64,000 bases of DNA from Desulfamplus sp. (GCA_015232555.1 JADFZJ010000012.1:1-64000); one strand, 5' to 3'. Counted from the first letter of the stretch, positions 41,063 to 51,099 are shown. The notes: generated by a model not told the origin, from the letters alone. Numbers and translations are program-made.

Positions 41063-41818
41063 ATGACAATACAAAATATAGAAATCCAATTTACATCCTC
41101 GAATAAAGTTCTTAACGGTATGCTCCATCTTCCTGATAGAGCTATCTATTCAACTGCCTTGCCTCCCCTTGTTATTGGTTCTCATGGGCTTGAAGGCTCA
41201 ATAGATTCGTCAAAACAACAGGTGTTATCCCGTATTCTGCCTGCAAACGGCTTTGCGTTTTTAAGATTTAGCCACAGAGGCTGCGGTAAGAGTGAAGGCA
41301 AGTTTGTTGAAGATACATCGATTGAAAAACGGACAGAGGATATGATTAACGCAATTGACTATGCTCTTTCTTTGAAAATGACAGACCAAAAAATTTTTCT
41401 TTTTGGAAGCAGCCTTGGAGGATCAACATGTATCTCAGCGTGGTCAAGACTTGTGGAGAAAGGACTAACTCCGTTAGGAGCTATTTTATGTGCTGCTCTG
41501 GTCAACAGCATTACTATCCAGAGAATTCCCCTGAATGGCAATGACCGCCGCCCTACCCTGCCCTTAAGTTTTTTTGAGCAAAACCTTCTTTTTGACCTTA
41601 CTGATAGAACAGTGGACCTGAGAAATATCCTTATTTTTCACGGAGATCAAGATAAGACTGTACCTGTAGAAAACGGCTATACTATTTATAAAAACGCCAA
41701 AGAACCCAAAAAGTTAATCATTTTAAAAGACGGCGACCACCAGATGTCAAACAGAGATGACCAGATGCTTTTTGAGGTTGAAGTTATTAAATGGTTTGGG
41801 TGTAATTCGTCATATTAA
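41063..41818 (+). CDS. alpha/beta hydrolase
   Basis: This serine hydrolase has 251 aa. It has the nucleophile motif FGSSLGGST (about 115-123), Asp in HGDQDKTVP (about 195-203) and His in DGDHQMS (about 225-231), a full catalytic triad. SHGLEGS near 45-51 is the oxyanion segment. No signal peptide is seen. This resembles cytoplasmic dienelactone hydrolase/esterase-like proteins. It is convergent with the U32 gene. The substrate is unknown. Confidence 0.8.
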   Translation: MTIQNIEIQFTSSNKVLNGMLHLPDRAIYSTALPPLVIGSHGLEGSIDSSKQQVLSRILPANGFAFLRFSHRGCGKSEGKFVEDTSIEKRTEDMINAIDYALSLKMTDQKIFLFGSSLGGSTCISAWSRLVEKGLTPLGAILCAALVNSITIQRIPLNGNDRRPTLPLSFFEQNLLFDLTDRTVDLRNILIFHGDQDKTVPVENGYTIYKNAKEPKKLIILKDGDHQMSNRDDQMLFEVEVIKWFGCNSSY

Positions 41819-41866
41819 AAAGGATACTAAAAGACACTAAATCACACCAAAAGATAGGTGAAATTT

Positions 41867-44050
41867 TTATAGAAGATCGATTTCCCAGTTCCATAAACCA
41901 GGTCTTATCTTCATCTCAACCCCTTGTGGAATGCACTCTTCAATGGTTAAAAATAGTTCGTATCCCGCCTGTTTAAGGGCATCTTTTTTATTGGACAGAT
42001 CAAGCTGCCAGTTGGGAAAAATCCAGAAATCCTTATCTTTTTTAGTAACCCATGCACTCTCTCCTCTTGGGCTTGCAAACAACTCATCTAAAATAATTTC
42101 ATCAGAGACGATTCTGGATACTGCAAGAGGCCAGCTTCCTTTTACAGCAATACCAAGGGGCAGAGGAGATTGTGACGGAAGGGTTAAAATATTTTCTTCG
42201 CCAAGCTCTGGAGTGACAAAAGCACCTGAAAACCCGCATTTTTTCAAAAATGTGAGATAAGCAGCGTTGGCAATATTGCAGAATGGTCCTGCCCACAGGT
42301 TCAGACGGCTGAGAGAATTTTTAATATTTATATGAGAATTTGTTTCTGCTTCACCCTGCTTAGTAATCTGATTGAAACAAGATATTTGCCAAGGCATGTT
42401 GAGAACAAAATTTTTGGCACCTTTTGATAGAACTTCTTCAAGAGTCTCAAAAAAAACTGTTTGATTAACAGGCCAAACCACTGGAGGCAGAAACCACCAA
42501 ACATCTCTAATCTTTTTTGGAGAACACCGTTTTACAGAACTCTGGGACAGCCAAAGCCCCCCATCTGTCATTGATCTACCTGCTGTTTTTATTTTTGATT
42601 CATCGCCATATCCATAAAGACATATTTCAGAATATTTTGTAGACTGTCTTGTATGACTGTTTATAGATTGCCTTATACGATTATTTATAGACGGCTTTAT
42701 ATGATTGTTTATATATTGTCTTGTATGATCGATTATAGATTCTGCTTCAGAAGATTCAAATTCATTGATTTCTTGTGGACGAACATCAGGAGAACTGTAT
42801 TTTTCAAGCTCTGTCTCAAGTTCTTTAATAAGCAGCCACACCTCTTTTTCCCGCCTGTCAACAATAAATACAGGAGACCCCTTCTTAAAACGCATCCCTT
42901 TCCCTTGTTTAAGACTTTCTCCTTTGCTTTTGTTTTGCTTAATAATAAATCGTCCTTTTTTAGGCACTGGCATTGTAACCCGCTGAACAACGTGAAACGA
43001 ATCATCTTCATATCCAATTCTTAGAAGATCATCTGTTAAAAGAGCTTCCCGTGTAATAAAGTTTGGAATATCAGGTTTTAAATTTTCTCCACCATATCTT
43101 ACCCTTCCTGCAAAAAGACCAGAACCAGTCTCCATATCCTTATCTTTTTTAAGGGGATTAATGGGATTTTGAGGCAGCAGATTGTAGTGGGTTGAGGGTC
43201 TGCCAAGTGCATAATCTAAAAACGAAAGTGCGATTTTTTTCTGTGCTGGATCGTGACCATGATCTCTTAGCATCTTATATGCCTTAACCGTATAAAACAC
43301 ATAATGAGGGCTTTTTTTTCGTCCTTCTATTTTCCATGTAGTCAAACCCGGAATATCTTTGAGCACCTTTACAAGCACATCTGCAGAAAAATCAAGACAC
43401 GAGAAAAACCGTTTCTCATTAGATTGCTGTTTATAAAGACGCCTGCATGGCTGAACACACCTCCCTCTCATACCGCTTCTTCCTCCAAACCAACTGCTCC
43501 AATAGCATCTGCCTGACACAGCATAACAAAGAGCACCATGAATAAAGACCTCAAGGTCAATGTTAGCAGATTTGTTATTTGCCATGAGCTTTATTTCGTC
43601 TATGGTGAGTTCGCGAGGGAGCACAACCCTGCTAAAACCAGCATTTTCAGCAGATTCAAGTCCCATTGGAAATGAACAGTTTCCCAATGTAGAAAGATGA
43701 AATTCTCCTTTAAATCCTGCTTTACGGGCAACTTCAATAAGCCCCGGGTCTTGTATAATCAAAGCATTAGGGCGGACATATTTGGCAAGTTTTGCAATAA
43801 TTCGAGATGTTGTTTCAAGCTCGTTCTGCTTAACAAGAGAGTTGAACGCAACATAAACCTGAATGTTTTTGCTTCTTGCAAGAGCATTGAGCCGTGAAAG
43901 CTCTTCAATACTGAAATTTTCAGCTTCCATGCGGGCTGAAAAATTTTTGAGTCCGCAATAAATAGCATCTGCCCCTGCAGCAACAGCAGCAAGAAACGAA
44001 TATTTATCTCCTGCTGGGGCAAGAATTTTGGGTTTACCTGCTTTGCTCAT
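41867..44050 (-). CDS. peptidase U32 family protein
   Basis: U32 proteins include RlhA (23S rRNA C2501 hydroxylation) and the ubiquinone factors UbiU/V; true peptidase activity is doubtful for most. The start KILAPAGDKYSFLAAVAAGA, EVFIHGALCYAVSGRC and GGRSGMRGRCVQPCRRLY (Cys ligands of an Fe-S cluster) are diagnostic. About 727 aa from ATG 44050; aggag lies upstream and the longer GTG start covers it. The C-terminal half has an in-frame run of four 8-residue repeats (about 441-472). Sequence and length fit the long, RlhA-like bacterial type best, but the substrate is uncertain. Confidence 0.85.
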   Translation of the reverse strand: MSKAGKPKILAPAGDKYSFLAAVAAGADAIYCGLKNFSARMEAENFSIEELSRLNALARSKNIQVYVAFNSLVKQNELETTSRIIAKLAKYVRPNALIIQDPGLIEVARKAGFKGEFHLSTLGNCSFPMGLESAENAGFSRVVLPRELTIDEIKLMANNKSANIDLEVFIHGALCYAVSGRCYWSSWFGGRSGMRGRCVQPCRRLYKQQSNEKRFFSCLDFSADVLVKVLKDIPGLTTWKIEGRKKSPHYVFYTVKAYKMLRDHGHDPAQKKIALSFLDYALGRPSTHYNLLPQNPINPLKKDKDMETGSGLFAGRVRYGGENLKPDIPNFITREALLTDDLLRIGYEDDSFHVVQRVTMPVPKKGRFIIKQNKSKGESLKQGKGMRFKKGSPVFIVDRREKEVWLLIKELETELEKYSSPDVRPQEINEFESSEAESIIDHTRQYINNHIKPSINNRIRQSINSHTRQSTKYSEICLYGYGDESKIKTAGRSMTDGGLWLSQSSVKRCSPKKIRDVWWFLPPVVWPVNQTVFFETLEEVLSKGAKNFVLNMPWQISCFNQITKQGEAETNSHINIKNSLSRLNLWAGPFCNIANAAYLTFLKKCGFSGAFVTPELGEENILTLPSQSPLPLGIAVKGSWPLAVSRIVSDEIILDELFASPRGESAWVTKKDKDFWIFPNWQLDLSNKKDALKQAGYELFLTIEECIPQGVEMKIRPGLWNWEIDLL
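42633..42728 (-). repeat. four 24-nt tandem repeats inside the U32 gene
   Basis: Four 24-nt units (42633, 42657, 42681, 42705) differ by a few bases and encode variants of DHTRQYIN. The frame is kept. They sit in a linker of the protein and look like a recent expansion. Confidence 0.8.
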
Positions 44051-44083
44051 CTTAAAATAGAACTCCTTGAACCTTACACTCAC

Positions 44084-44342
44084 ATTTATATATAATTTTC
44101 ATAAGTAACCCTTTTCATAAATCTTATAGGATAAATATCAACTGTTATTCTCAAAAGCAAACATATAATATTATCTTTTACAAGTTTGAGATTGATATGT
44201 GCATATAAAACATTTACTGTTATTTAAGTTAAATCATATTCATTTATATAGTATCAGAGCCGTTCAAACTAAGAGCCTGAATATTTAAACAGGCTCTAAT
44301 ATTGTATGAGAAAATAGAGCTGTTTTTTACAGGACGAACAAC
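44084..44342. other. AT-rich divergent spacer holding AGAGCC palindrome copy 3
   Basis: This region lies between the U32 gene and the B12-binding-protein operon. It holds the palindrome agagcct/aggctct at 44272-44297 and otherwise AT-rich DNA. The operon promoter should be here; no clear boxes were seen and no cobalamin riboswitch (B12 box) was found. Confidence 0.5.
44272..44297. repeat. AGAGCC palindrome, copy 3
   Basis: The 7-bp arms (44272-44278 and 44291-44297) enclose gaatatttaaac. This copy matches copy 1 except for one base, but it is upstream of a gene rather than at a stop codon. Confidence 0.85.
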
Positions 44343-45092
44343 ATGAGGAGGAATCAACAAAGTATGATTAAAAATGACTCCAACACCTTCGTTAAAGACG
44401 ATACAGCCTTAAAAAATGTATGCAATCAACTTGTAACTGCGATTCTTGAGGCTAACCGTAAAATCGCCAACGCTCTTCTTGAAACATTTGCAGAAAAACA
44501 TGGATTTGATCTTACAGTTACAGAAATTTTAGAACCTTCACTTGAACGCATAGGGCACATGTGGGAGCAGACAGCACAGGTTTCTCTTGCTCAAGGGTAT
44601 GTTGCAGGCAAAATAGCAGAAGATTTTATGACAAAAATGGTAGAGCGTTATGGACATCTTGATCTCGCCGTATCTGGCACAGAGAGAGTCGGCGGAGACC
44701 ATATCAAAAAGGTTGCCGTTATTGGCAATATTGAAGATGATTATCACGCACTTGGACGTAAATTAGTCGGCACATTCCTTACAATGTCGGGCTGGCAAGT
44801 TCATGATCTTGGCAATGATGTTCCTGCAGAAGAGTTTGTTCAAACTGCTATTGAAACCAATGCACAAATAATCGGTGCATCGTCAATGATGTACAGCTCT
44901 GCAATGAACATCGCACGAGTGCGTGACCAAATTGAGAGGCAGAATCTGGCAAAACAGATAAAATTAGCAGTAGGCGGGGCTGTTTTTCGACTAAGACCAG
45001 AACTTGTCCACGAAGTCGGAGGAGATGGGACAGCTCCAAATGCAGTCAAAGCCCCTGCTCTGTTTGATCAGCTTTTAGTGCAATTGCAATGA
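44343..45092 (+). CDS. cobalamin-binding protein of the sensor/corrinoid type
   Basis: This 249-aa protein has two B12 modules. A four-helix cap (about 25-105) contains LERIGHMWEQTAQVSLAQ. This looks like the cap of B12-dependent regulators (W-x9-EH in CarH; here W74 then Gln84-Gly85) rather than the methyltransferase-type cap. The Rossmann domain (about 121-249) has the base-off motif DYHALG (133-138), with His135 as the likely lower Co ligand, plus GASSMMYSS and GGAVF. It opens an operon with a UroD-type methyltransferase. It could be a corrinoid methyl carrier or a corrinoid/light/methyl sensor. Confidence 0.85.
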   Translation: MRRNQQSMIKNDSNTFVKDDTALKNVCNQLVTAILEANRKIANALLETFAEKHGFDLTVTEILEPSLERIGHMWEQTAQVSLAQGYVAGKIAEDFMTKMVERYGHLDLAVSGTERVGGDHIKKVAVIGNIEDDYHALGRKLVGTFLTMSGWQVHDLGNDVPAEEFVQTAIETNAQIIGASSMMYSSAMNIARVRDQIERQNLAKQIKLAVGGAVFRLRPELVHEVGGDGTAPNAVKAPALFDQLLVQLQ

Positions 45093-45148
45093 TTTCAGCT
45101 CAGTTTTCAATAGGAATTTTAAAATTATTGTAAAAAATAGAGGTGCTA

Positions 45149-46180
45149 ATGAACAGTCTTGAACGAGTTTTAGGAAAAATTGAGGGCAGCCCTACAGATT
45201 ATCCTGCTGTTACATTAACGCTTTCTCTATATGGAGCACGGCTTACAAAATATCCGCTCAAAGAGTATTACACGAGAGCCGATGCCTATATTGAGGGGCA
45301 GATAGCAGTCAAAGAGACATTTAATCCTGATATCATCTTTACTCCATTTGCACTCACAGCAGAAGGAGAATCTTTTGGAAGCAAAGTGAAATTTTTTGAA
45401 AAGAACCCTCCAAATATTTCAAGATATGCAGCCAAATCCCCTGACGATGTGCTGAGTATAGATTTGCCCGATGTAAACAGCCACCCAAGACTCTGCTTTA
45501 TACGTGATGCTATAAGAGGTATCGCAGCAAAATATGGTAAAAATACTGCAATCTGCGGCGTTATGCTAAGTCCCATTGATCTGCCTCCGTTGATAATGGG
45601 TATTGATGGGTGGCTTGAAACTCTGCTGTTTGATCAAGATAATGCAAAACGAATTATTGATATGACCACACAATTTTTTCTTACATGGTCAAAAGCCATG
45701 TTTGAAGACGGTGTACATTTTATAGCTCTGCCGATTGTCTTTTGTAATCCCGCTATCGTTACAGATAGTATAATTCAGAATATCACCTTTCCAGCCCTTA
45801 AAAATGCTGTAAGTAATGCAGCGGGTCCTGTTGTTTTGCATCATGGCGGTGCTCCTATGTTCTCCTCTCTTGAAATGCTCGTCTCCATTCCAAATGTTGC
45901 TGCTTATGCAATAGATCACCGTGACGATTTTAAAACAGCCAGAGATATTGTTGGGTCAAATAAGGTGCTGCTTGGCAATATTGACGGTCCAACCCTATAC
46001 TCACACAATATTCAAGATATTGAGCAGATGACTTACAATATACTTAATGACAGAAAAGATGATTCCCATTTTATACTGGCATCTTCAAGTGCTGATATCG
46101 CTTTTGACACTCCGCCTGAAAATATCAATGCTGTTATCAAAGCTGCAAGAACTAACACTTTGCACAAAATCTCCAATTAA
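45149..46180 (+). CDS. uroporphyrinogen decarboxylase family methyltransferase (MtaA/CmuA-like)
   Basis: This 343-aa TIM-barrel protein is of the UroD/MtaA group. In this group, members without the UroD Arg motif transfer methyl groups between corrinoid proteins and thiols such as coenzyme M. The middle GVMLSPIDLPPLIMG and the C-terminal block VLHHGGAPMFSS with GNIDGP fit MtaA-like enzymes. A Cys-x-His zinc motif was not found with certainty. The start is ATG 45149 with agaggt upstream. It lies 57 bp after the B12 protein gene, its likely partner. True heme-pathway HemE is unlikely. Confidence 0.82.
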   Translation: MNSLERVLGKIEGSPTDYPAVTLTLSLYGARLTKYPLKEYYTRADAYIEGQIAVKETFNPDIIFTPFALTAEGESFGSKVKFFEKNPPNISRYAAKSPDDVLSIDLPDVNSHPRLCFIRDAIRGIAAKYGKNTAICGVMLSPIDLPPLIMGIDGWLETLLFDQDNAKRIIDMTTQFFLTWSKAMFEDGVHFIALPIVFCNPAIVTDSIIQNITFPALKNAVSNAAGPVVLHHGGAPMFSSLEMLVSIPNVAAYAIDHRDDFKTARDIVGSNKVLLGNIDGPTLYSHNIQDIEQMTYNILNDRKDDSHFILASSSADIAFDTPPENINAVIKAARTNTLHKISN

Positions 46181-46231
46181 TATGAAAGATGCGGGCTTCA
46201 ACTAACACATATAGAATCAGGAATGATGAGC

Positions 46232-46825
46232 ATGAGAAATAAACATGACAACATCACAATAATATCCTGTTCCCTTTTCCGTAATGAGATAGAAGCACTA
46301 TTCAATAGCGGTGAGCTGCAACTGCCTGTTGTCTACCTTGATTCTATTCTCCATATCTATCCTGAAAAGCTGAGAGCTGTTATGGACAAGGCTATCTTAC
46401 GAGAAGTGAACAAAAAAAGACAGGTGATACTGCTTTACGGAGAGTGCCACGCCTATATTTACGAATCTATCAAACATCCTGATGTAGAGCGTGTCAAAGG
46501 TCTCAACTGTATAGAGATCATAGTGGGAAAAGAGAAATATAAGCAGATACGCAAAGAGAGAATCTTCTGTTTTCTGCCTGAGTGGATAAATCGGTGGGAA
46601 GATATTTTTAGAGGTCATTTAGGGTTGAATCGTGAAAACTCAAGATCATTTATGCAGGATATGCACTCAGGTCTTCTCTATCTTGATACAGGACGCTTAG
46701 CTGTTCCGCCTGAGATTATAAAAGATATTGAAGATTACACAGGACTCAAGATGGATATCATGCCTGTTACTTCAGCTCACCTGCTTGCTTCTATTAATGA
46801 CGCATATACAAGGCTTGCAAGATGA
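46232..46825 (+). CDS. DUF1638 protein
   Basis: This roughly 197-aa protein is similar to the DUF1638 family, known from clusters with corrinoid methyltransferases in methanogens and anaerobes. It has YLDSILHIYPEKLRAVMD near 36-53 and LLYGECHAYI near 69-78, including the Cys of the family YGLCG-type motif. The function is undetermined; a role with the corrinoid enzyme is inferred from the operon. ATG 46232 is preferred, 9 nt after agga; earlier ATGs at 46223 and 46226 are too close. Its stop overlaps the kinase start by 4 nt. Confidence 0.75.
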   Translation: MRNKHDNITIISCSLFRNEIEALFNSGELQLPVVYLDSILHIYPEKLRAVMDKAILREVNKKRQVILLYGECHAYIYESIKHPDVERVKGLNCIEIIVGKEKYKQIRKERIFCFLPEWINRWEDIFRGHLGLNRENSRSFMQDMHSGLLYLDTGRLAVPPEIIKDIEDYTGLKMDIMPVTSAHLLASINDAYTRLAR

Positions 46826-48315
46826 TACCAATTGCTAACATTAAAGATAACCATAACCAAAATGATATATTGCCAAGAAGCGATATGCCAGCAGTTCAGT
46901 TTATGATAATGGACATTATTGAGCAAACTCTTGCCAATGCTGAAAATCCCGTATGGCTTGCTGAATATCTTACTCAGCAGATACGCTCATTAATCGGAGG
47001 TAAAATTGTTGTTCTTCTCGAATGTCAAAGTCAATGTGATAATGCTCCCACCGCTATATTATCAAATACCCCGCACTATAACCATACTATAACTGCAACA
47101 TCCCATCACAGAATTATAAGTGTATGCCCTGCTCGACATACTAAAGTGGTGGATACTCCTGAACTTCAACAGCTTGCTGAGTTCAGCCACAGAATAAAAA
47201 AGGCTGAAATCTGGAGTCCAACAGAGGGAGAACCAGATATACAGGAGATTCTCAAGAAAAAGCAGTGGGGAGTTTCAGTGGTTATGCCCTTGAATTTAGG
47301 TGCCAAGCGTTTTGGTCTTCTTTTGGTGATTAATCTGCTAAATACGCACAGGCTTGAAGAGATAATTCAAACGCTTGAAATGATGCCCAATATTATTGCT
47401 TTGGTGCTGAAAAACTCTCTTATTTATGAAGACCTTGAAAACATGGTCAAAATAAGGACATCAGAGCTTGAATCACGAACAGAAGAACTTGCAGCAAGAA
47501 CCCAAGAGCTTACTAATCTGACAGAAGAGCTTGCAAAGACAAATGAGGAGCTGGAGCAACTCAACAACGAGCTTGAAGAGAGAGTAAAACAGAGGACAGC
47601 ACAGCTTGAGGCATCCAACAAAGAGTTAAAGATAGCCAACAGAGAGCTTGAAGCGTTCTGCTACTCAGTTTCTCATGATCTTCGTACACCGTTACGCGGT
47701 ATTGACGGCTGGAGCTTTGTACTTGCAGAGGAGTTTGACGATGTGATAGGTGAGACAGGTAAACAATACATAGAGAAGATAAGATTAGAAACAGAGCGTA
47801 TGAGCGAACTGATTGACGATCTTCTTAATCTCTCTCGCATTACAAAAACCGAATTGGCTATAACTCCTATCAATATTTCCACACTTACAGCAAGTGTGGT
47901 TGAAAGGCTCAAAGAGAGATATTCTGAACGCAAAGTTGAAGTTGCGATTCAGCCCGAATTGACCGCTTATGGTGATATCAGGATGCTTGATATTGTTTTG
48001 ACAAATTTGATAGAGAATGCTTTTAAATTTACCAGTAAAACACCTGTGCCTAAAATAGAATTTGGAAAGATAGAAAATTTAAGATTAGAAAGCAGAAACA
48101 GACAGATATTTTATGTTAAAGATAATGGTGCTGGCTTTGACATGGCTTACTCTGCCAAACTTTTCGGAGCTTTCCAGAGGCTCCATAAGATAAGTGAATT
48201 CTCGGGAAACGGCGTTGGTCTGGCAACAGTTGATAGGATTATCCAGCGGCACGGTGGAAGAGTCTGGGCAGAGGGTGTTGTTAATCAAGGGGCAACATTC
48301 TATTTTAGTTTGTAA
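46822..48315 (+). CDS. cytoplasmic sensor histidine kinase
   Basis: This 497-aa protein has no membrane segment. A GAF-like N-terminal region (about 25-200) precedes a long coiled coil (about 205-280, repeated ELxxRTEEL). Then comes the phytochrome-like HisKA box SYSVSHDL-type (CYSVSHDLRTPLRG, His285), and the HATPase with NLIENAFKFT, DNGAGFDM and GNGVGLATV. The start overlaps the DUF1638 stop as ATGA, so it is translated with the corrinoid operon. No receiver gene is next to it. Its kinase core is nearly the same as in the 51-kb kinase, so they are paralogues. Confidence 0.88.
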   Translation: MIPIANIKDNHNQNDILPRSDMPAVQFMIMDIIEQTLANAENPVWLAEYLTQQIRSLIGGKIVVLLECQSQCDNAPTAILSNTPHYNHTITATSHHRIISVCPARHTKVVDTPELQQLAEFSHRIKKAEIWSPTEGEPDIQEILKKKQWGVSVVMPLNLGAKRFGLLLVINLLNTHRLEEIIQTLEMMPNIIALVLKNSLIYEDLENMVKIRTSELESRTEELAARTQELTNLTEELAKTNEELEQLNNELEERVKQRTAQLEASNKELKIANRELEAFCYSVSHDLRTPLRGIDGWSFVLAEEFDDVIGETGKQYIEKIRLETERMSELIDDLLNLSRITKTELAITPINISTLTASVVERLKERYSERKVEVAIQPELTAYGDIRMLDIVLTNLIENAFKFTSKTPVPKIEFGKIENLRLESRNRQIFYVKDNGAGFDMAYSAKLFGAFQRLHKISEFSGNGVGLATVDRIIQRHGGRVWAEGVVNQGATFYFSL

Positions 48316-48324
48316 TATTCGCTC

Positions 48325-48385
48325 CACCCCCTTCCTCAAAAATGGAGAGGGGGGAATAATGACATCCTCACCTTGGGGAGGGGCA
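48325..48385. repeat. GC-rich palindromic repeat, copy at 48.3 kb
   Basis: gagaggggggaataat (48345-48360) is the exact reverse complement of 7082-7097. The flanks ccacccccttcctc and ccttggggagggg add further complementary arms. It lies just behind the kinase stop and may stop transcription. Confidence 0.65.
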
Positions 48386-48437
48386 AAATAATATAGTTAA
48401 AAAATCCAAAATTGAAATGAGAGAGAAAGAACAATTT

Positions 48438-51017
48438 ATGAAAAAAAGTTATATTATTATTTTTACAGCTTTGGCTTTGTTATTTTTGTTATATCAGTCT
48501 GACTGCAATGCTGGTCAGAAGATACGGGTAGGCGTGTATAATTTCAAACCCCTTGTCTTTATAGACGAAAATGGAAATGCAAGCGGATTTTTTCCTGATA
48601 TTCTCAATTATATTGCCGAAAAAGAGGGATGGGAAATTACCTATATTCACGGTTCATGGAGCGAATGCCTAAGTCGTGTTGAAACAGGCGAGGTAGATAT
48701 TCAGACAGCTATTGCCTATTCAGAAAAAAGAGATGAGATGCTTGATTTTTCTGAATACCTGATCATGGACTGGTCATCAGTATTTAAACAGAAAGGCAGT
48801 TCTATTCAGACAATTTTTGACCTTAAGGATAAAAAGGTCAGTGTGGTAAAAAGTGGCATAACTACTGATGATTTTAAGCGAGTGATTAAGCAGTTCGGGA
48901 TCAACTGCCAGATCATTGAAAAAAATGAAAACGTGGAAAATCTTGAAGCTGTCCACAATCGGGAGGCTGATGCAGGCATATCTCCTAACATCTACGGAAC
49001 AATGGTCGAAAACAGTTACAACATTGAAAGAACTCCAATTGTATTCTCACCGATAAAACTTGGATTTGCATCAAAAAAAGATGGAAACCGTGAGATTCTG
49101 TCAGTGCTCAACAAATATATTATAGAGATGAAAGCAGACGATGAGTCTATCTATTATCATTTTAGGGATAAATGGACAGGGGGTGGTGGAAAAGAGGAGA
49201 TGATTCCTGAATGGTTCTTCCCTGTGATGCTGATATTGTTATCCCTGTTTATAATGCTTGCTGTTTTTAACTTCATGTTAAAAACACAGGTGAAAACAAA
49301 GACATCAGAGTTTGTTGCTGCAAATAAAAACTTAACGCTCTCAAAAGAGAATTACCGCATTTTGCTTGAACAGGCAAAAGAGGAGATAAAAGAGCGTAAA
49401 CTTGCAGAGGCTGCATTAAAAGAGAGTGAAGAAAAATTTAAGGTTGTGTTTGAACAGGCTCCTGTTGGTATAATTATTTCAGACTCCAAGAGTGTGATAC
49501 TTAATTGCAATAATCATATTGTCAGCATATTCGGAGCTAAAAGGGAACAGTATTACGGTATGAATCTTCTTGAAAAGCTGCCAGATGGGGCTATCAAACA
49601 AAATCTTGCCAGTGCTCTTGCAGATTATGAACTCCACCAATATGAAGGTCCTTACACCTCTGTTTTAAGCGGTAAACATCTCCACCTGAGCATATTGAGC
49701 AAAAAAATATCTCCTGATTTAATAATCAGCATACTCATGGACATGACTAAACATAAGGAGGCAGAAGAGGAAAACAAAAAACTACAGCAGCAGCTCCTTC
49801 AGGCACATAAGATGGAATCTATCGGACGTTTAGCAGGCGGAGTAGCTCACGATTTCAATAACATGCTGGGAGTTATCATAGGTCATGTTGAACTGCTTCT
49901 TGATAAGGTTGATACGACAGAACCCTCTTATGGTGGATTGGCTGCTATTCAGAAAGCTGCAACCAGATCTGCTAATCTAACTAAACAGCTTCTTGCCTTT
50001 GCAAGAAAACAGATAGTAAATCTTCAGGTGGTTAATCTAAATGAGGCGGTTGAAGGGATGCTGTCAATGCTTGAACGGCTCATAGGAGAAGATATTAATT
50101 TGGTCTGGAGATGCTGTGAAAGTGTTGGAAATATAGAGATAGACCCATCTCAGATTGATCAGATTATGGTAAATTTGTGCGTAAATGCTAAAGATGCGAT
50201 TACAGAGAGAAGCAAAGATAATGCTGGCAAGACAGGCATAATAAACATTGAGACTGGAAAATCACTCTTTGATGCCGCCTATTGTGCAGATCACGTTGAG
50301 GCATTACCCGGCAGATATCTAATGCTTGCTGTAAGTGACAACGGCTGCGGTATTGATAATGAACGTCTTACTATGATTTTTGACCCGTTTTTTACAACAA
50401 AGGATATACATAAAGGGACTGGACTTGGACTCGCATCAGTCTATGGAATTGTCAAACAGAATAACGGTTTTATAAATGTTTACAGCGAACAGGGAGAAGG
50501 CACAACATTTAGAGTCTATCTGCCAGAGTATTATGAAGATGAAAATGGAGGCGATGTTTCAAAATACAATATCGAAAATCCCTCAAAATATAATAATGGA
50601 GGTTCTTCAGAATACTTAACAGAGTATGCACTTGATGGGAGCCTCAAAAAGGGAAAAGAGACAGTTCTGCTGGTAGAGGACGAACTGTGGCTTTTAGAGC
50701 TTGGTGAGACAATGTTGAAAAGGCTTGGTTATACTGTATTGACAGCCAATACACCTAAAGAGGCTGTCAATATTGCCAGAACATATCCAGAACAGATAAA
50801 TCTGCTTCTAACTGACGTTATCATGCCCGAGATGAACGGTCGAGACCTTGCAATACAGATGATTACAATAAGACCTGAGTTAAAATGCCTGTTCATGTCT
50901 GGATATACTGCAAATGTAATTGCTCATCATGGCGTTTTAGATGAAGATGTCAATTTTATCCAGAAACCATTCTCAATACAGGAGCTGTCAAGTAAAATAC
51001 GTAAATCTTTACAATAG
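48438..51017 (+). CDS. hybrid sensor kinase with solute-binding-type sensor, PAS and receiver
   Basis: About 859 aa in a BvgS/EvgS-like layout. A signal sequence is followed by a type-3 periplasmic solute-binding domain (about 22-255, [18 protein letters not shown]). One membrane helix (about 260-282) leads to a PAS domain (about 330-440). The NtrB-type HisKA box [12 protein letters not shown] contains the His, then an HATPase with DNGCGID and GTGLGLASV. The C-terminal receiver has phospho-Asp in [15 protein letters not shown] 48438 is chosen because it begins a standard signal peptide; 48417 is the alternative. The ligand is unknown. Confidence 0.88.
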   Translation: MKKSYIIIFTALALLFLLYQSDCNAGQKIRVGVYNFKPLVFIDENGNASGFFPDILNYIAEKEGWEITYIHGSWSECLSRVETGEVDIQTAIAYSEKRDEMLDFSEYLIMDWSSVFKQKGSSIQTIFDLKDKKVSVVKSGITTDDFKRVIKQFGINCQIIEKNENVENLEAVHNREADAGISPNIYGTMVENSYNIERTPIVFSPIKLGFASKKDGNREILSVLNKYIIEMKADDESIYYHFRDKWTGGGGKEEMIPEWFFPVMLILLSLFIMLAVFNFMLKTQVKTKTSEFVAANKNLTLSKENYRILLEQAKEEIKERKLAEAALKESEEKFKVVFEQAPVGIIISDSKSVILNCNNHIVSIFGAKREQYYGMNLLEKLPDGAIKQNLASALADYELHQYEGPYTSVLSGKHLHLSILSKKISPDLIISILMDMTKHKEAEEENKKLQQQLLQAHKMESIGRLAGGVAHDFNNMLGVIIGHVELLLDKVDTTEPSYGGLAAIQKAATRSANLTKQLLAFARKQIVNLQVVNLNEAVEGMLSMLERLIGEDINLVWRCCESVGNIEIDPSQIDQIMVNLCVNAKDAITERSKDNAGKTGIINIETGKSLFDAAYCADHVEALPGRYLMLAVSDNGCGIDNERLTMIFDPFFTTKDIHKGTGLGLASVYGIVKQNNGFINVYSEQGEGTTFRVYLPEYYEDENGGDVSKYNIENPSKYNNGGSSEYLTEYALDGSLKKGKETVLLVEDELWLLELGETMLKRLGYTVLTANTPKEAVNIARTYPEQINLLLTDVIMPEMNGRDLAIQMITIRPELKCLFMSGYTANVIAHHGVLDEDVNFIQKPFSIQELSSKIRKSLQ

Positions 51018-51099
51018 AGGATAACGCATTGATAATTAAGGAGCTATGAAGAAAAATACGTAAACCTTTAAAATAGAGAGGATAAGGCATTGATAATTA
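50980..51099 (+). repeat. tandem duplication spanning a gene junction
   Basis: Copy 1 (50980-51038) and copy 2 (51039-51099) are directly adjacent and about 85% identical by eye, with a 2-nt length difference. Copy 1 holds the end of the upstream kinase gene and its stop. Copy 2 holds a decayed duplicate plus the TTG start of the next kinase. Confidence 0.8.

Noticed and set aside
42633-42728. 24-nt repeats considered as a CRISPR or regulatory array
   Set aside because: Units abut each other without spacers and keep the reading frame of the U32 gene.
44084-44342. Cobalamin riboswitch before the B12-protein operon
   Set aside because: No B12-box-like or paired leader structure was found; only the AGAGCC palindrome is present.
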